DNA of 64,000 nucleotides from positions 30,431 to 94,430 of the IMG/VR virus record IMGVR_UViG_3300037247_000961; one strand, 5' to 3'. Shown here piece by piece: positions 15,300-25,700 of the stretch. The stretch's first letter is position 1, and each line of letters starts with the position of its first letter. Both the position numbers and the translations under genes were made by a program. Source of the DNA: a virus. The notes beneath the pieces were generated by a model. It saw only the letters and a program-made list of their open reading frames with translations. It was not told where the DNA came from and made no database searches.

Positions 15300-16940
15300 T
15301 TACGCTCTCCATCTCCCATTCCACATTGTGTATATGGCTCGTTTGCCTGTGCAATAGGTCACGATATGGGAAGGTGACCACGACGACGGCCCTTTATTAT
15401 ACCCTTGATCCATATCGCCACTCAAGCCTGAAGTATAAGTGCCCTCCAGAATTCCGGCGGAGTGTTCGTGGGCTCGATTAGCCTTGCGTCCCATGCGCGC
15501 CATATTAGAAGCACTTCCGCGGCTACCGTTAGGCCCAAGATGTCCGTGCATTCCGTGCTCGATGTCGAGCAACACAAAACTCTCATCCTCGTTCAGGAAT
15601 CGAATTGGCACAGCGCTTCCATCTTGCATCGTGTCGAATTCTCGGAGTATTGCCCAACGGAGTAGATTGTGAGGTTCATCCGGATTATCCCGAATCGCAC
15701 GGTAAACCTCAATCTGGGCTTCCAAGAAGTAAATGGCATTGACAGGATCATTCTTATAATCACCGATACGTAGCCACTCTTTGAAAAACCCATCGTGGTT
15801 TGAATTCACTACTACAGTCTGGCACCACTCCCGGCTTGATTCTTTCAGGAATCGTGCCACATTATTGACTTCTGTCTGAACAGAGTCGTGGCCCTGGATA
15901 TAAGCCAAAAAACGGTCATGAATCAGATGCTTCTTGAGTGTGTGACCATTGCGCGCCCGGAAGTCCATAACGTCGTGCATCATTTGATACTCTGGGCGCA
16001 GGACATCCATCATGCCCCCCTTGCCCCATGCCAACTCTGCAACTTCGGGGTCAAGTGTAGCTTCATGGATATCGCCCCATGTAATTGACTTGGCGCGGTG
16101 CCTATGGGTAATTTTGATGCCATCGATTTTCAGGTCCATGTCGCAGATGACACCCTTGTTCGTGGAAATCAACTGGCGCACAAACCAATCACCTCGGCAA
16201 TTTACTTCGACGATTAGGCCTCCATATACGTGATGGAAATCCGCCTTGAGGCCTGCCTTCTTGGCGATATAGTTCCGCTTGGTCACGGTGCCCGTCGTAT
16301 AGGTGAACTTCGTCGGTTCATTCTTGCCACTAGCAACCGATGACATGTGCATCTTGACGTGGGGGAAAATCGAACTATGCCTTCCGGTGTAAACCTCAAG
16401 TCCTTGTAACGGCTTTACCGCGGTCGGTTCGATGTTCATTTCCCCGCAGAAGATTAGTCCCGGGGCCAGCTCAACTTGGTCATCGCAGATGTAAGGCTCA
16501 ATGATAGGATCATACCAGACAGGTGCAAGGTCGGACGCTGTTGGTTCTTGGCCCCGCTTGACGGCCTTATTACCGAAACGTGCCTTGTTATAGGTGAACG
16601 TCGCCACCATCAACCTCGACGTCTCGACGCGCTTTTCTTTGCGCTTGGAATAGGTTATCAAAGAATCCCAGGCTTTCGAAAAAACTTTGGTGTTATTCTG
16701 AGCGGAAGTTAAAATGTAACGATTGATTTTGCCTTTTGAGGGCAACGGGAGGGAGGTTTGCTCGAACGGCGCAACGCGGCCCGCGAACAAGGGCTTGTCG
16801 TCATAGATACCAGCGGCTCTGATGCAGTCCCGAATCGTGCCGCGGACGTGACCGGTTTCCAATGCCGTGCCATATATCGTTCCGATGCGTTGATAAACTT
16901 CGACGATGCGCGCAGATTGCGCGTCTGTCAATGCGGCCAT
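15300..16940 (-). CDS. Metallophosphoesterase-like protein resembling phage T5 A1
   Basis: 546 residues. A calcineurin-type phosphoesterase pattern is visible: TWGDIHEATLD (GDxH), VVNSNHDGFFKEW (GNHD-like), and later LGPNGSRGSASN with RAHEHSAGI. The ending (YCTGKRAIYTMWNGRWRA) and the length are close to the T5 A1 protein, which is needed for host DNA breakdown and the second step of T5 DNA entry. I am confident of the metal phosphoesterase fold and less sure of A1-like function. Here it lies in the lysis region rather than in a pre-early block, unlike T5. Confidence 0.65.
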   Translation of the reverse strand: MAALTDAQSARIVEVYQRIGTIYGTALETGHVRGTIRDCIRAAGIYDDKPLFAGRVAPFEQTSLPLPSKGKINRYILTSAQNNTKVFSKAWDSLITYSKRKEKRVETSRLMVATFTYNKARFGNKAVKRGQEPTASDLAPVWYDPIIEPYICDDQVELAPGLIFCGEMNIEPTAVKPLQGLEVYTGRHSSIFPHVKMHMSSVASGKNEPTKFTYTTGTVTKRNYIAKKAGLKADFHHVYGGLIVEVNCRGDWFVRQLISTNKGVICDMDLKIDGIKITHRHRAKSITWGDIHEATLDPEVAELAWGKGGMMDVLRPEYQMMHDVMDFRARNGHTLKKHLIHDRFLAYIQGHDSVQTEVNNVARFLKESSREWCQTVVVNSNHDGFFKEWLRIGDYKNDPVNAIYFLEAQIEVYRAIRDNPDEPHNLLRWAILREFDTMQDGSAVPIRFLNEDESFVLLDIEHGMHGHLGPNGSRGSASNMARMGRKANRAHEHSAGILEGTYTSGLSGDMDQGYNKGPSSWSPSHIVTYCTGKRAIYTMWNGRWRA

Positions 16941-16953
16941 CCTTAACCCCTTC

Positions 16954-17220
16954 TTAGAATCCGAATTTGGATTTAATGCCGAGACCTATCGCCGTCGCTG
17001 TAACGCCGATGATAATAACGACGATGGTCATTAAGCTTTTGTCTTGTATGCGCTCAATACGCAAACGCCACTCTCTTAAGTGTAGCATATCCTTCTGGAA
17101 TTCTAAAGGATTTTCTGGATCGATGCCGTGAGAAATAAGCGTCCGTTCCACGGCCTGGCAAGCAGCATCGTAGGCGATCTCACGCAAAAGGGCTTCGACT
17201 TCGGGAGTTACGTCCTTCAT
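16954..17220 (-). CDS. Small C-terminal-anchored membrane protein (DUF6127-like/holin candidate)
   Basis: 88 residues: a charged helical N-terminal part and one membrane segment near the C-terminus (SLMTIVVIIIGVTATAIGLG). Phages with M15 endolysins often carry such single-span proteins beside lysis genes. It overlaps the lipase gene by ATGG/TGA coupling. Holin or antiholin function is a guess from position and topology. Confidence 0.55.
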   Translation of the reverse strand: MKDVTPEVEALLREIAYDAACQAVERTLISHGIDPENPLEFQKDMLHLREWRLRIERIQDKSLMTIVVIIIGVTATAIGLGIKSKFGF

Positions 17221-17873
17221 GGTACGACCCTTATATACTTGGCGACACTGTGACGAGACACGGGGCCAGGCCAGCCTCCACTGTTGATCTTAACCTGGTT
17301 CTTCGGGTGATCAAAGCCAGGAATCGGAGGCCAAAAGGGGGCAAAGTCATAGCGATTCGTAAAGCGGAAAACAGGGCAAGCGATGCTCGCTATAGCTTCA
17401 TCGCTCAAACATTTGGGGGCACCATAGGTGATAAGCCCAGCCAACTTATGATCATCAATCCCGCCTGAGGCAACCCATGAGGCATAAAGTGTTGCAAGGC
17501 AACCACCCATGGAATGACCAGTGACGATTAATGGAATCGGAGTTGGAATACGCTCTGCAAAATCTCTGGCAGGCCCACGGATATAGGAGAAGTGTCGAGC
17601 ATAGCCACTGTGGGCTTTACCTTTTCCAATCCAGTCCCTTGGGACACCGAAATTGGAAATAAGGTCTCGAAGTTTTGCTCGTGATACCTCGGTGCCTCGG
17701 AATACGAGATATGCGTGTGTAGGCCCAAGGACGAGCATGCCCTGTGAGCCCATGATATCGAAGGGCTCACAAACCATGTCCATATCCATGGTATCCAAGC
17801 CAAGATTGACGTGGGGCCATTCTTCATAGATTAAGCCTGAGAGAATGGCCCCAGTCTTGAAGTTTGTCATCAC
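17217..17873 (-). CDS. Class 3 lipase-like alpha/beta hydrolase
   Basis: 218 residues. The class 3 lipase layout is clear: AYLVFRGTE (oxyanion region), IVTGHSMGG with the nucleophilic serine (residue about 118), an aspartate in FTNRYDFAPFWPP and a histidine in VSRHSVAKYI. All three catalytic residues are present, so it is probably active on acyl esters. No signal peptide. Sandwiched between lysis-type membrane genes, it may attack membrane phospholipids at lysis. Confidence 0.8.
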   Translation of the reverse strand: MMTNFKTGAILSGLIYEEWPHVNLGLDTMDMDMVCEPFDIMGSQGMLVLGPTHAYLVFRGTEVSRAKLRDLISNFGVPRDWIGKGKAHSGYARHFSYIRGPARDFAERIPTPIPLIVTGHSMGGCLATLYASWVASGGIDDHKLAGLITYGAPKCLSDEAIASIACPVFRFTNRYDFAPFWPPIPGFDHPKNQVKINSGGWPGPVSRHSVAKYIRVVP

Positions 17874-18685
17874 ACTATGGGCCTTCCAATGCCCTTGCGC
17901 TCATTCGGCGCAACGCCGTCGCGCGTGATGATGTCATACTCGGCCATCCACACAGCCCAATCGCCCGCGCTGCCGCCATCACCCGGGTATATTAAGTCTA
18001 ATTCCCCGGTCTGTGTGCCGCCGTAGGGTCCAGTGCCACCCCCGCCGCTGATGAATCCTGGCATAGGTAACATAGTTTCCGTGGAAGACAATGTCGGTCC
18101 GCCGGTTAGAGCGCGCAAAGTATTACGGTTCATTGCCGTTCGATCCTCGCAAGCTTTCCAAGCGGCGACCTTTTGCATTTCGCCGGCTTCAACCGCCGTA
18201 AGGACTCGATTGATATCCTTCATGACCGCATGCCCCTTGACCGTCAAGACCATAATCCGCTTGGCCACGTTCAAGAAGTTCGTCACGGTTGGTCCGCCAA
18301 GCAAGATTTGGGATAATCGGGACTTGTCCACGTCTTTCAAAACGGCCGCAAACAGTAGGGCCACATCGGCAGTGTCCGTTTCGATCCAGAACGGATCGGT
18401 CATGCGCGCCTTGTCAATGGCGCCCTGCAACAATGCCAAATGCCCGAGTGCTCGTACGGCTTCGGCGCCCCCGGCCTGTTGGGCCAAGTCCGTCATCACT
18501 TCGACCGCGCCGGCTGCAAGCCAGCACACCCGGAGATCTCGGTTCTCATTGCTCACGTCGACGACGGCACCTGCCACTTGTTGCCCAAGAGAACCGAGCG
18601 GTATTTTGCCATCGTTTGGAACAATGCTACAGGCCCCAAGGGCCAGCATGCAAAGTCCGATGAAAAGTGCCTTGAATGTATTCAT
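17870..18685 (-). CDS. Lipoprotein of unknown function
   Basis: 271 residues with a lipoprotein signal: hydrophobic residues 5-18 then the lipobox LALGAC, so the mature protein would be anchored through Cys19. The body is helical (residues 40-190), followed by a glycine-rich stretch (FISGGGGTGPYGGTQTG). In the lysis cluster, outer-membrane disruption (spanin-like) or superinfection exclusion are possible, but length and sequence match neither closely. Confidence 0.6.
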   Translation of the reverse strand: MNTFKALFIGLCMLALGACSIVPNDGKIPLGSLGQQVAGAVVDVSNENRDLRVCWLAAGAVEVMTDLAQQAGGAEAVRALGHLALLQGAIDKARMTDPFWIETDTADVALLFAAVLKDVDKSRLSQILLGGPTVTNFLNVAKRIMVLTVKGHAVMKDINRVLTAVEAGEMQKVAAWKACEDRTAMNRNTLRALTGGPTLSSTETMLPMPGFISGGGGTGPYGGTQTGELDLIYPGDGGSAGDWAVWMAEYDIITRDGVAPNERKGIGRPIV

Positions 18686-18954
18686 GATTTTGTCTCCTTG
18701 TCGGATTGAGGTGCGCGTTCCCCTGTATCGAATGCAGGGTGTTGCACAATTGGCGCCTTTGTCGTAAAGCGCCGGATTACGTTGACCAATGCCGTGGAAA
18801 CCACGCCAAAGGCTGCTGTGAGGGCCGCATACTTGATCTCTGACAAGTCAGGCGGAACGAACTGCCACGATTCGCCGTAGGTCATCCAGATCGTTGAAAT
18901 CGCCAGCCCGACACTGCCGGGGGCAATCTGATCTTGTAATTGTTCCTTGTTCAT
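18682..18954 (-). CDS. Putative holin
   Basis: 90 residues from the ATG at 18954, which overlaps the peptidase stop as ATGA. One clear membrane segment (KYAALTAAFGVVSTALVNVI) and a weaker hydrophobic one before it (SVGLAISTIWMTYG), followed by a charged tail (FTTKAP to DKETKS). Size, topology and position next to lysis genes fit a small holin, without a recognised holin family signature. Confidence 0.5.
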   Translation of the reverse strand: MNKEQLQDQIAPGSVGLAISTIWMTYGESWQFVPPDLSEIKYAALTAAFGVVSTALVNVIRRFTTKAPIVQHPAFDTGERAPQSDKETKS

Positions 18955-19478
18955 TTCAATTTCCTCCACCAGAAGTCGTGGCCAGGCCATTCTTCTGAAA
19001 TCCATATGTAGTTGCCGCGCTGGCGCTTACGCCAGAGGCTCTCGGTACGGTTGTCCAGGATCACTGCGTCGCCATCGTCTAGATACACCAAGAGGACGCA
19101 ATGGTAAACTTGGCTCAACCCAATTTGGCAAATAGCCAGGCGCAACGCCCCGCGGGGGTAGCCCCGCGCCACAAGAGCTTGTAACTTATGGACGGCATAG
19201 TCGTCACAATCCCCAACACGGAATCCGTTGACCAATTTCCACGGCCCCCAGACGTCCTTGCCCGGGTCATCTGCCACATACATGGCAGACCGGTTGACTT
19301 GCTCAGTTACCTCGGCCAATGCCCACTTCAAATGGGATGAATTGGCCAACCCATCCGGGCGCACCTTCCACATTGAAAGATGTTGGTAGCGAGGCAGCTT
19401 CATCATTTCGCGATAACCTTTCGGCGCCCATGCGAAGATGGGCGTCGCGATGCCAATGGCCTGTGCTAACGATGGCAT
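18951..19478 (-). CDS. Bacterial transglutaminase-like cysteine peptidase (BTLCP)
   Basis: 175 residues. Contains the BTLCP triad in order: cysteine in VGDCDDYAVHKLQAL, histidine in QVYHCVLLVYL, aspartate in AVILDNRTESL. The family is common in alpha- and gammaproteobacterial phages, with a role in processing or cell-wall interaction still debated. It opens the lysis cluster, behind a possible weak promoter (TTGCGT, 17 bases, TAAACT near 19503-19531). Confidence 0.75.
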   Translation of the reverse strand: MPSLAQAIGIATPIFAWAPKGYREMMKLPRYQHLSMWKVRPDGLANSSHLKWALAEVTEQVNRSAMYVADDPGKDVWGPWKLVNGFRVGDCDDYAVHKLQALVARGYPRGALRLAICQIGLSQVYHCVLLVYLDDGDAVILDNRTESLWRKRQRGNYIWISEEWPGHDFWWRKLK

Positions 19479-19544
19479 GATGTATTCCTATTCCCTAGCT
19501 ACTTTAGAAGTTTACACGTCCCACGGCTAGAACGCAAGCCTTAT

Positions 19545-20267
19545 TTAGCTCGCAGCCTTCCGCGTGTACTCGATCCAAGCCGCCCGGAGCCTCACGGCGT
19601 CGGTTCCATGTGCGCCGGGCACCAGGGATATGTTGAAATATCCTAAAGGCCCACCAGAGATGTCGGCGTTGGCTATCGTGACGATCAACTCCGCCGCTGT
19701 CACAGACAGCGCCGCCGTGGGGCCACCCATCTCCGTGTCGCCGGTCTTGTCGAAGACTTGCACGTCGACCGTCGGCGTGTCCGCCCCACCGCTCATGTCC
19801 ATAATGAGGTGGATCGTCACATCCACCGTCTCGTCAAGGTCGGGCGGCATGGGGAACGTCGGGAACTGTACCTCGTCCACGTTGCCGAGCGGCCAGTTGA
19901 CGACGAGGGCCTTGTCGGTGGCCAGATTAACCCGCTTCAAAGACGGCGTGGTGTCGGCTGCAAGTATGCCGCCCGAACCTTTGGCGGCGCCGTCGGCCGC
20001 GTCGCCGATTTCGTTAGCGGTATCCACTCCAATCTCTCGGAGGGATGTGATGTCGAGTGCTTGGAACCCCTTGCCAGCTATGAGCGTCCGAAGTTCCGCC
20101 ATGGTGAACTTCGCGCTCGTCCCACCATCATTGGTATAGCCCTCGTCGCCGTCGGTGAGCGTGGCGGAGGGGAGCGCAGACAGTTTCGTATCTACCGCGT
20201 AAAGGGGGTACGGCGCAGTCGCCACGAGGGCGAGCAGGAGCGCCGCAGTGCAGAGTCTCTTGAGCAT
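19545..20267 (-). CDS. Tail fibre-like/structural protein with signal-like N-terminus
   Basis: 240 residues. The N-terminus looks like a signal peptide (RLCTAALLLALVATAPYPLYA). The motif after it (DTKLSALPSATLTDGDEGYT) is typical of phage fibre-associated proteins. The rest is beta-rich. It lies at the end of the tail/fibre block. The signal peptide on a fibre-like protein is odd and may mean export or a false start. Confidence 0.5.
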   Translation of the reverse strand: MLKRLCTAALLLALVATAPYPLYAVDTKLSALPSATLTDGDEGYTNDGGTSAKFTMAELRTLIAGKGFQALDITSLREIGVDTANEIGDAADGAAKGSGGILAADTTPSLKRVNLATDKALVVNWPLGNVDEVQFPTFPMPPDLDETVDVTIHLIMDMSGGADTPTVDVQVFDKTGDTEMGGPTAALSVTAAELIVTIANADISGGPLGYFNISLVPGAHGTDAVRLRAAWIEYTRKAAS

Positions 20268-20279
20268 TGGTCTCGTCTC

Positions 20280-21029
20280 CTAGTCTGAAGGTGAAGTTAT
20301 TGAATCTGTCACCGCGCCAGAACCACCTTCCATTGTGAAGTTCTGTGCGGTTCCTTTATTCGTCCCAGCGTTCCATACCGCAGCATCTCCTTGGAAAAAG
20401 ATAACTGGGCCAGTAGCTGTGGGTAATTCTCCATTGTTACCAAGAAATACCGGCTTCCCCGCAACGCTCCTGAATAGGAGGCGATTTGCTGCCATACTCA
20501 AGTCGATATATTGGTTGGGCGCGAACCAGAAGTCTGCAAGGTTTTCTTTTAAATTGTTCAGGTCAGTTCCCTCTTGCGAGCCCACAGCATGATTTGTTCG
20601 TTGAAAGATGATGTTATCATTCACATAAGTTGTCCACGTTGCATCACTGACGCCATCAACATACAAATGCCTTTTACCTGTATCAGTAAGGTCGAAACTG
20701 ATTATGAAATGGTGCCAAGATGTTGTATCAGTAATAGCTGTGGTAGTTTGTGCATCTATTCTACTTCCGCTAGAGACAACTCTTATTTGGTCACTCGACC
20801 AGCGTATTTCTAATCGTGCCCCTTGGTTGTGGTAGAATCTCCCAGCAGTCCCTGAAGCTGGCCTCCTAAACCAGAAGGAACAAGTAAACAATTTACCGTC
20901 GCCCATATTAGGGCCGGTGAGAGAGCCGTTGCTCTCTACCCTGTCTTGATCAAACTTCACGCCAGTCGTGATGTAACCTGCTGGCGCAGCCTCACGACTC
21001 ATGGCAACTCTAAGTGCTGATGCAAACAT
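20280..21029 (-). CDS. LamG/concanavalin A-like lectin-domain protein
   Basis: 249 residues with the jelly-roll pattern of LamG-type domains: FTCSFWFRRPASG, RLEIRWSSDQIRV, TTSWHHFIISFDL, KRHLYVDGVSDATW. Likely a receptor- or glycan-binding appendage of the virion. Frame abuts the fibre-like gene at 21029-21865 by a one-base stop/start overlap. Confidence 0.65.
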   Translation of the reverse strand: MFASALRVAMSREAAPAGYITTGVKFDQDRVESNGSLTGPNMGDGKLFTCSFWFRRPASGTAGRFYHNQGARLEIRWSSDQIRVVSSGSRIDAQTTTAITDTTSWHHFIISFDLTDTGKRHLYVDGVSDATWTTYVNDNIIFQRTNHAVGSQEGTDLNNLKENLADFWFAPNQYIDLSMAANRLLFRSVAGKPVFLGNNGELPTATGPVIFFQGDAAVWNAGTNKGTAQNFTMEGGSGAVTDSITSPSD

Positions 21030-21865
21030 TATGTGAAGTCCAATCCACCGAGGAAACCGTCCCAGGTACTACCGCCGTCAAGTGTGATGAAGGAAAGCCA
21101 GTCAACATCGTTCGCCCCCACACTCAATGACGGCACTATTCCTCCTGCCCATGCGACTTCCGCAGGGAATGTCGAGGTCCATCCTCCTGTTCCATCTTGG
21201 ACAACCCTCAAGGAGAAACTTCCTGCGCTACCACTCGCAGGAGGATTGCTAAAGACATAGGTAGTGTCCTCTGTAAGAGTAACATCAAACACATTACCAT
21301 TTTCAAGATCGAGTGTCAGCGTTCCTGCTACACTTGAAGGACTTGTAAAGGTCTCCCCGTAATCTTTCAACTCCGCCTGCGTAATCTTCTTGTCGACCCA
21401 GTCGAAGTTCCCGGTCGCCGGGACCGAGCCGTCCGCCTTGAGGGCGCCCGTCTCCAGCGCGTCGTCCGCGACTATGGTGATCTCTATGCCCCTCACGTGG
21501 ATCGTCTTGGTGGCACCAGATGCTATATCAACCGGTGGAGTCGCGCCCGTGACTGTATCAATCGTGGTCGCCTGGGTCGAGGCGTTCTCGAAGGCGACCC
21601 GTATGTTCCCGTCCGGCACGATGATGGTGGTCGCTGCGCCGGGCGAACCCGTCAGACGGATCAGACCGTTCTCCAAGTAAAGGTCGAGGTTCGCCTGGGG
21701 TGTGTCCAAGTTGAACGTGCCGCCCGCTCCGACGGCGAGGACCGAGGTCTTGTTTTGGGAATTGTCCAGCAACGCATCCAGGAGATTGGAGGTGACCTCC
21801 TTATCGTCCTGGCCCTCTGTGACTGTCCCGCCATCCGTATGCGCGCCTCTGTTTGGAAGTACCAT
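21029..21865 (-). CDS. Fibre-like structural protein, paralogue 1
   Basis: 278 residues, beta-rich. It aligns along most of its length with the next gene upstream (21875-22777): RLTGSPGAATTI vs RLTGTPGAGFTI, TLTEDTTYVFSNPP vs TLTEDVTTLTISNPP, and QDGTGGWTSTFPAEVAW vs QDGTGGWTITWPASVSW. The pair arose by tandem duplication. Probably receptor-binding or tip-associated, given that both follow the tail-tip gene. Confidence 0.6.
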   Translation of the reverse strand: MVLPNRGAHTDGGTVTEGQDDKEVTSNLLDALLDNSQNKTSVLAVGAGGTFNLDTPQANLDLYLENGLIRLTGSPGAATTIIVPDGNIRVAFENASTQATTIDTVTGATPPVDIASGATKTIHVRGIEITIVADDALETGALKADGSVPATGNFDWVDKKITQAELKDYGETFTSPSSVAGTLTLDLENGNVFDVTLTEDTTYVFSNPPASGSAGSFSLRVVQDGTGGWTSTFPAEVAWAGGIVPSLSVGANDVDWLSFITLDGGSTWDGFLGGLDFT

Positions 21866-21874
21866 TATTTTTCC

Positions 21875-22777
21875 CTACTTCATATCAAGGCCAAGGACAA
21901 AAGCATCCCACGTCGTTCCGACATCTACAGTCACGAATGAATAGATATCCTTAGCATCCGGGTCCAACGTTTGACCTTCTGTGGAGGTTAATTCAAGAAG
22001 CAGCACACCAGTTCCATCTTCGAGTAACAAACTGTCCACTCCGTTCTCTAGCAGTAGCTTATCAGAGAATTTACCCCATGAAACGGAAGCGGGCCATGTA
22101 ATTGTCCAACCTCCTGTGCCATCTTGTTTCGCGAAGAGTGTGAAGGAACCAGAGCTACTTGGAGGATTACTAATAGTGAGCGTTGTTACGTCTTCCGTGA
22201 GGGTAACTTCAAATACATTTCCGAGAGATAAGTCTAGGACGAGTGTTCCACTCGAACTCGACGGCGCAGTTCTCGTAAGTGCTGTATCCTTAAACTCGGG
22301 TCGGGCGATCTGGAAATCGGCCAGGTCTATGTCGCCGGTCGGGTCCACCTGCCCGGAATGCAGGAGGGCTCCAACCTGAAGGCCCACGATGCCCAGGACC
22401 GTAAAGTCTGTGCCGCGCAATTGCAGCAGCACTGTCGTCCCCGACGTGACCGAGGGGGGTGATGCTGCCCCCGTGGCGCTCTCAATCGTCGCCGTCTGAC
22501 TGGTAGCGTTCTCGAACTCCATCTGCTTGTTGCCGTCGGCCATCTCTATCGTGAAGCCGGCCCCCGGTGTCCCGGTCAGGCGCACAAGCTGCGCGGCATA
22601 CCGCTGAGTGACGGTAAGGACGATGGTGCCCCCGGCCGTGCAGTCGACGTCAATGACGTCATTGTTGCTCCATCCAAGGAGTCTGTCGCGCACGTTCGAG
22701 ATGATCTCGCGCCACAGACCCGTCGCAGGCATATCGACCGCGCCATCTGGGTGGGGAGATAGGTTCGGGAGCCCCAT
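21875..22777 (-). CDS. Fibre-like structural protein, paralogue 2
   Basis: 300 residues, homologous to its downstream neighbour but with an inserted leucine/glutamate repeat (DKLLLENGVDSLLLEDGTG) near residue 240. Such LLLExG repeats occur in many phage virion proteins. It starts one base after the stop of the large tip protein, so it is probably co-translated with it. Confidence 0.6.
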   Translation of the reverse strand: MGLPNLSPHPDGAVDMPATGLWREIISNVRDRLLGWSNNDVIDVDCTAGGTIVLTVTQRYAAQLVRLTGTPGAGFTIEMADGNKQMEFENATSQTATIESATGAASPPSVTSGTTVLLQLRGTDFTVLGIVGLQVGALLHSGQVDPTGDIDLADFQIARPEFKDTALTRTAPSSSSGTLVLDLSLGNVFEVTLTEDVTTLTISNPPSSSGSFTLFAKQDGTGGWTITWPASVSWGKFSDKLLLENGVDSLLLEDGTGVLLLELTSTEGQTLDPDAKDIYSFVTVDVGTTWDAFVLGLDMK

Positions 22778-22778
22778 T

Positions 22779-25700
22779 CTAGCCCCCGATCAACGTCTGT
22801 TCAATCGAGAAGCCCCGGCCAACTCCGCCCAGGCTGATGGGGTAAATCTTGAACGTGACCGTTGTCTGAGGTGATCCAAAGTCCACACTCTGATCTGCAT
22901 CGTCATAGAAAAATTGATGGCTTGCGCCGGTAACAACCGAGCCGTTTGCCGATGCCGTTGACGTGTAAGTGGCCAGGACCGTACCCCCAGGGCCGCTCAG
23001 TATATCGACCTCATAATCAAAGGTGCCAGGAGCAGCGAGTCCTTGTAGGTTGCGCCATCGTCCGTTAATGCGATTGCGCCACGTCCAGTTAACAGTCCAG
23101 TCGTTTGCGGTGATTGAACCATTTACATGTACGGGTGCCCATGTCCACTGGGACTTACCAAGCACCGTTCGAATCTTTCGCAGCGCCTCGCTCAATGACC
23201 CGCCTCGGGTGACGCCTTTGTAAAAGAACGGATCTCCCTGATCAGACAAGTCCATTGCTTTACGGATGAGCGTATCCGCGGAAATCACAATCACACGTTC
23301 CTCGGCGATGTGGTTATCTATCTCGCCTTCTGTGCCGCCTCGGCCGCGTAACAAGGTTGAAACAGTAAAGGAGCTATTCCCATTATCAACCGAGGTAACA
23401 TAGCACAAAAGCTCGTTTCCTACAAGCAAAAGTCCAGCACCGTCCAAGGCAAGAGCCTCGGTCGTTGATGGCAAAGTACCACGCGACATTGTGATAGTGA
23501 TTGATGTATCCCGGTCCCATACCCCAGGGTCTGCGTCAGCCGGGATAGTTGTCGTGAAGCCATGATCAACCGCACGGGAGCCAGGGATAAAGGCGAATGG
23601 CGCATAATCCATACCATCAAGGGATCGAAAGATTTCTTCACCTTTCCATCCAGTAGAATTATTGAACGGTCCACCGCCAACATACACCCCAAAGCCGTCA
23701 TCCTGGTCACGGAGCAATGAGATATCCAGGATAAAGAATTGAGACGCTGCAGTGTTGCTGATCGTCTGCCCCGGGATCTCGCCACTGAATCCAGTGGCCA
23801 CACTGACCAAGTCTCGCGGGTCATCTGCCGATCCTCGAATCTCAAGCACGTTGTTTGCGCCTTGGTCAATTTGCCCAATGACCATTTGATGTGAAAGGCC
23901 TTCAGCCTGGACCGTAATTACATCAGCCGGACTTAGCTTGAGCCATTTCTGGGATGTGCGGATTACGACTGGGAGTCGCTTGTTCCAAATCTGGTAAAGC
24001 AACGTCTCAAGTCTCTTGGCTGCATCGGTGTCCGAGATAAAAGTACCGGGGAAAGATAGGAACCGGCGTCGCCTGGAATTGGTTGTTGTCCTCGGCCACT
24101 TCGCGACTTGAATCTGGGCTTGATATTCCCGTTTTTCACCTGCCGATTCCATCTCAAGGACTTCAGGCAATTCAATTTCGCTGATAATTTCCTCAACTAA
24201 CTTGTCCACTTCAACCCGCACATCTCCATCATCCCCAGCAGCCAAATCATCCTCGGGGATGGTGGCAATGGAAGCTGTGCCCAATAGTGGAAACTTTATT
24301 TTGAAATCCTCGCTAATGGGATTGAAGAAGAAGAAACGTCGCAATGGGTCGATTGCTGTATTCGCTGCTACGCGCTGCGCTATAAGGTAACCGTGAAGTT
24401 GCTGCGTTAAGTTGGAAGTAACAAATTGGGGAAGCTTGAGGCCAATGCGCAAACAGATGAAGTCCACAATCTCCTTAACGGTGATAGGGTCGCCAGTCTT
24501 GCGGTCAAAGTACAACCAATGAATCTCAAGGCTTACGTCCTCTCGTTTCATCATGGCATTGCGGCTTTCGTCCATCATGCCACGATGAATCGCGCTACTT
24601 GGTAGGCCCCAATCACCGGCAGGTGACCATATTCGCGGTTCAGCCGACATGGAATGGACGTTGTATTCCTGGAAACCACCAAGCGTGGCCCCCACTTGGA
24701 TGTACATGGTCCCGTCGCTGTTTGGTCCATTCCAAAACACAGAATCGTTTTTGTCGCCACCGGCATAGGTGAACGAGTCATCCCTGGCATCAATAACATG
24801 ACTATCCAAACCCCAACGCACCATTCCATTAGTCACATTTCCAAGGATCAAGCTATTTGTGACAGGATCATATGTCATTAGGTCGAAGGTTTCACCTGTG
24901 ATTGTGTAAGTCTCAATCGGCTGACCTGAGCCAGGATTGATTCGGTTTAGTTCAGTGTCCGCTCCATTTTCAGCAGCCGTCCACAAAAAACGCTCACCAT
25001 CAACCACTATAGTATCTATATGCTTAAGCGGACTGTAGAAATTGATGCACCCTCCACCGCGCTCAAGCAAATTGTCTATTGCAAAGACCCCAGTTTCCGC
25101 CGTAGCACTAAGCGTATCACGTTGACAATAGATCATCTCCCCAATGAGATTACCCTCAGGCGACCTTATACCACCAAAAACACGGGCCTTAGACCAGTTG
25201 AGACTTCCCAAGATTTTAGCATCCGTGAATGGATCTCGAAGCTGCGCACTTTCTAGAAGTTGATTCAAAGTTTCCCCACTGACCTTTGTGATCCGCCCAC
25301 CCTTCTGTTCTGGATCACCAAAGCCATCTCGGATGCGATAGAAATTTCCTTCACCATCGACGCACGGGAACTGAGGCTCACCGCCTCCAAAGCCCCCTTT
25401 TTTCAAAATCTGTTGATTGGCATTGCTAATGCGTGTTTGTTCACTTGTAAGAAAGGACTGTTTACCGGGCTGCCATTCCCACTCACTGTTTCCACCAGGC
25501 GCACCGGTTAATGTGGTGATTGGAAGAATCTCGGTTGCCTTCATCGCAATGAGTACTGTGATCTGCGGAGGCAATCCCCCGGAATCATCCAACGGGTAGT
25601 TTTGGAAGAAGGCACCAACGATCCCACGATAAGCCGGCGTAGCATTTACACCCTTGTCAGCTTGCTCGGTCGGATCGGGAAGCTGCGTCTCTGTGCCAAG

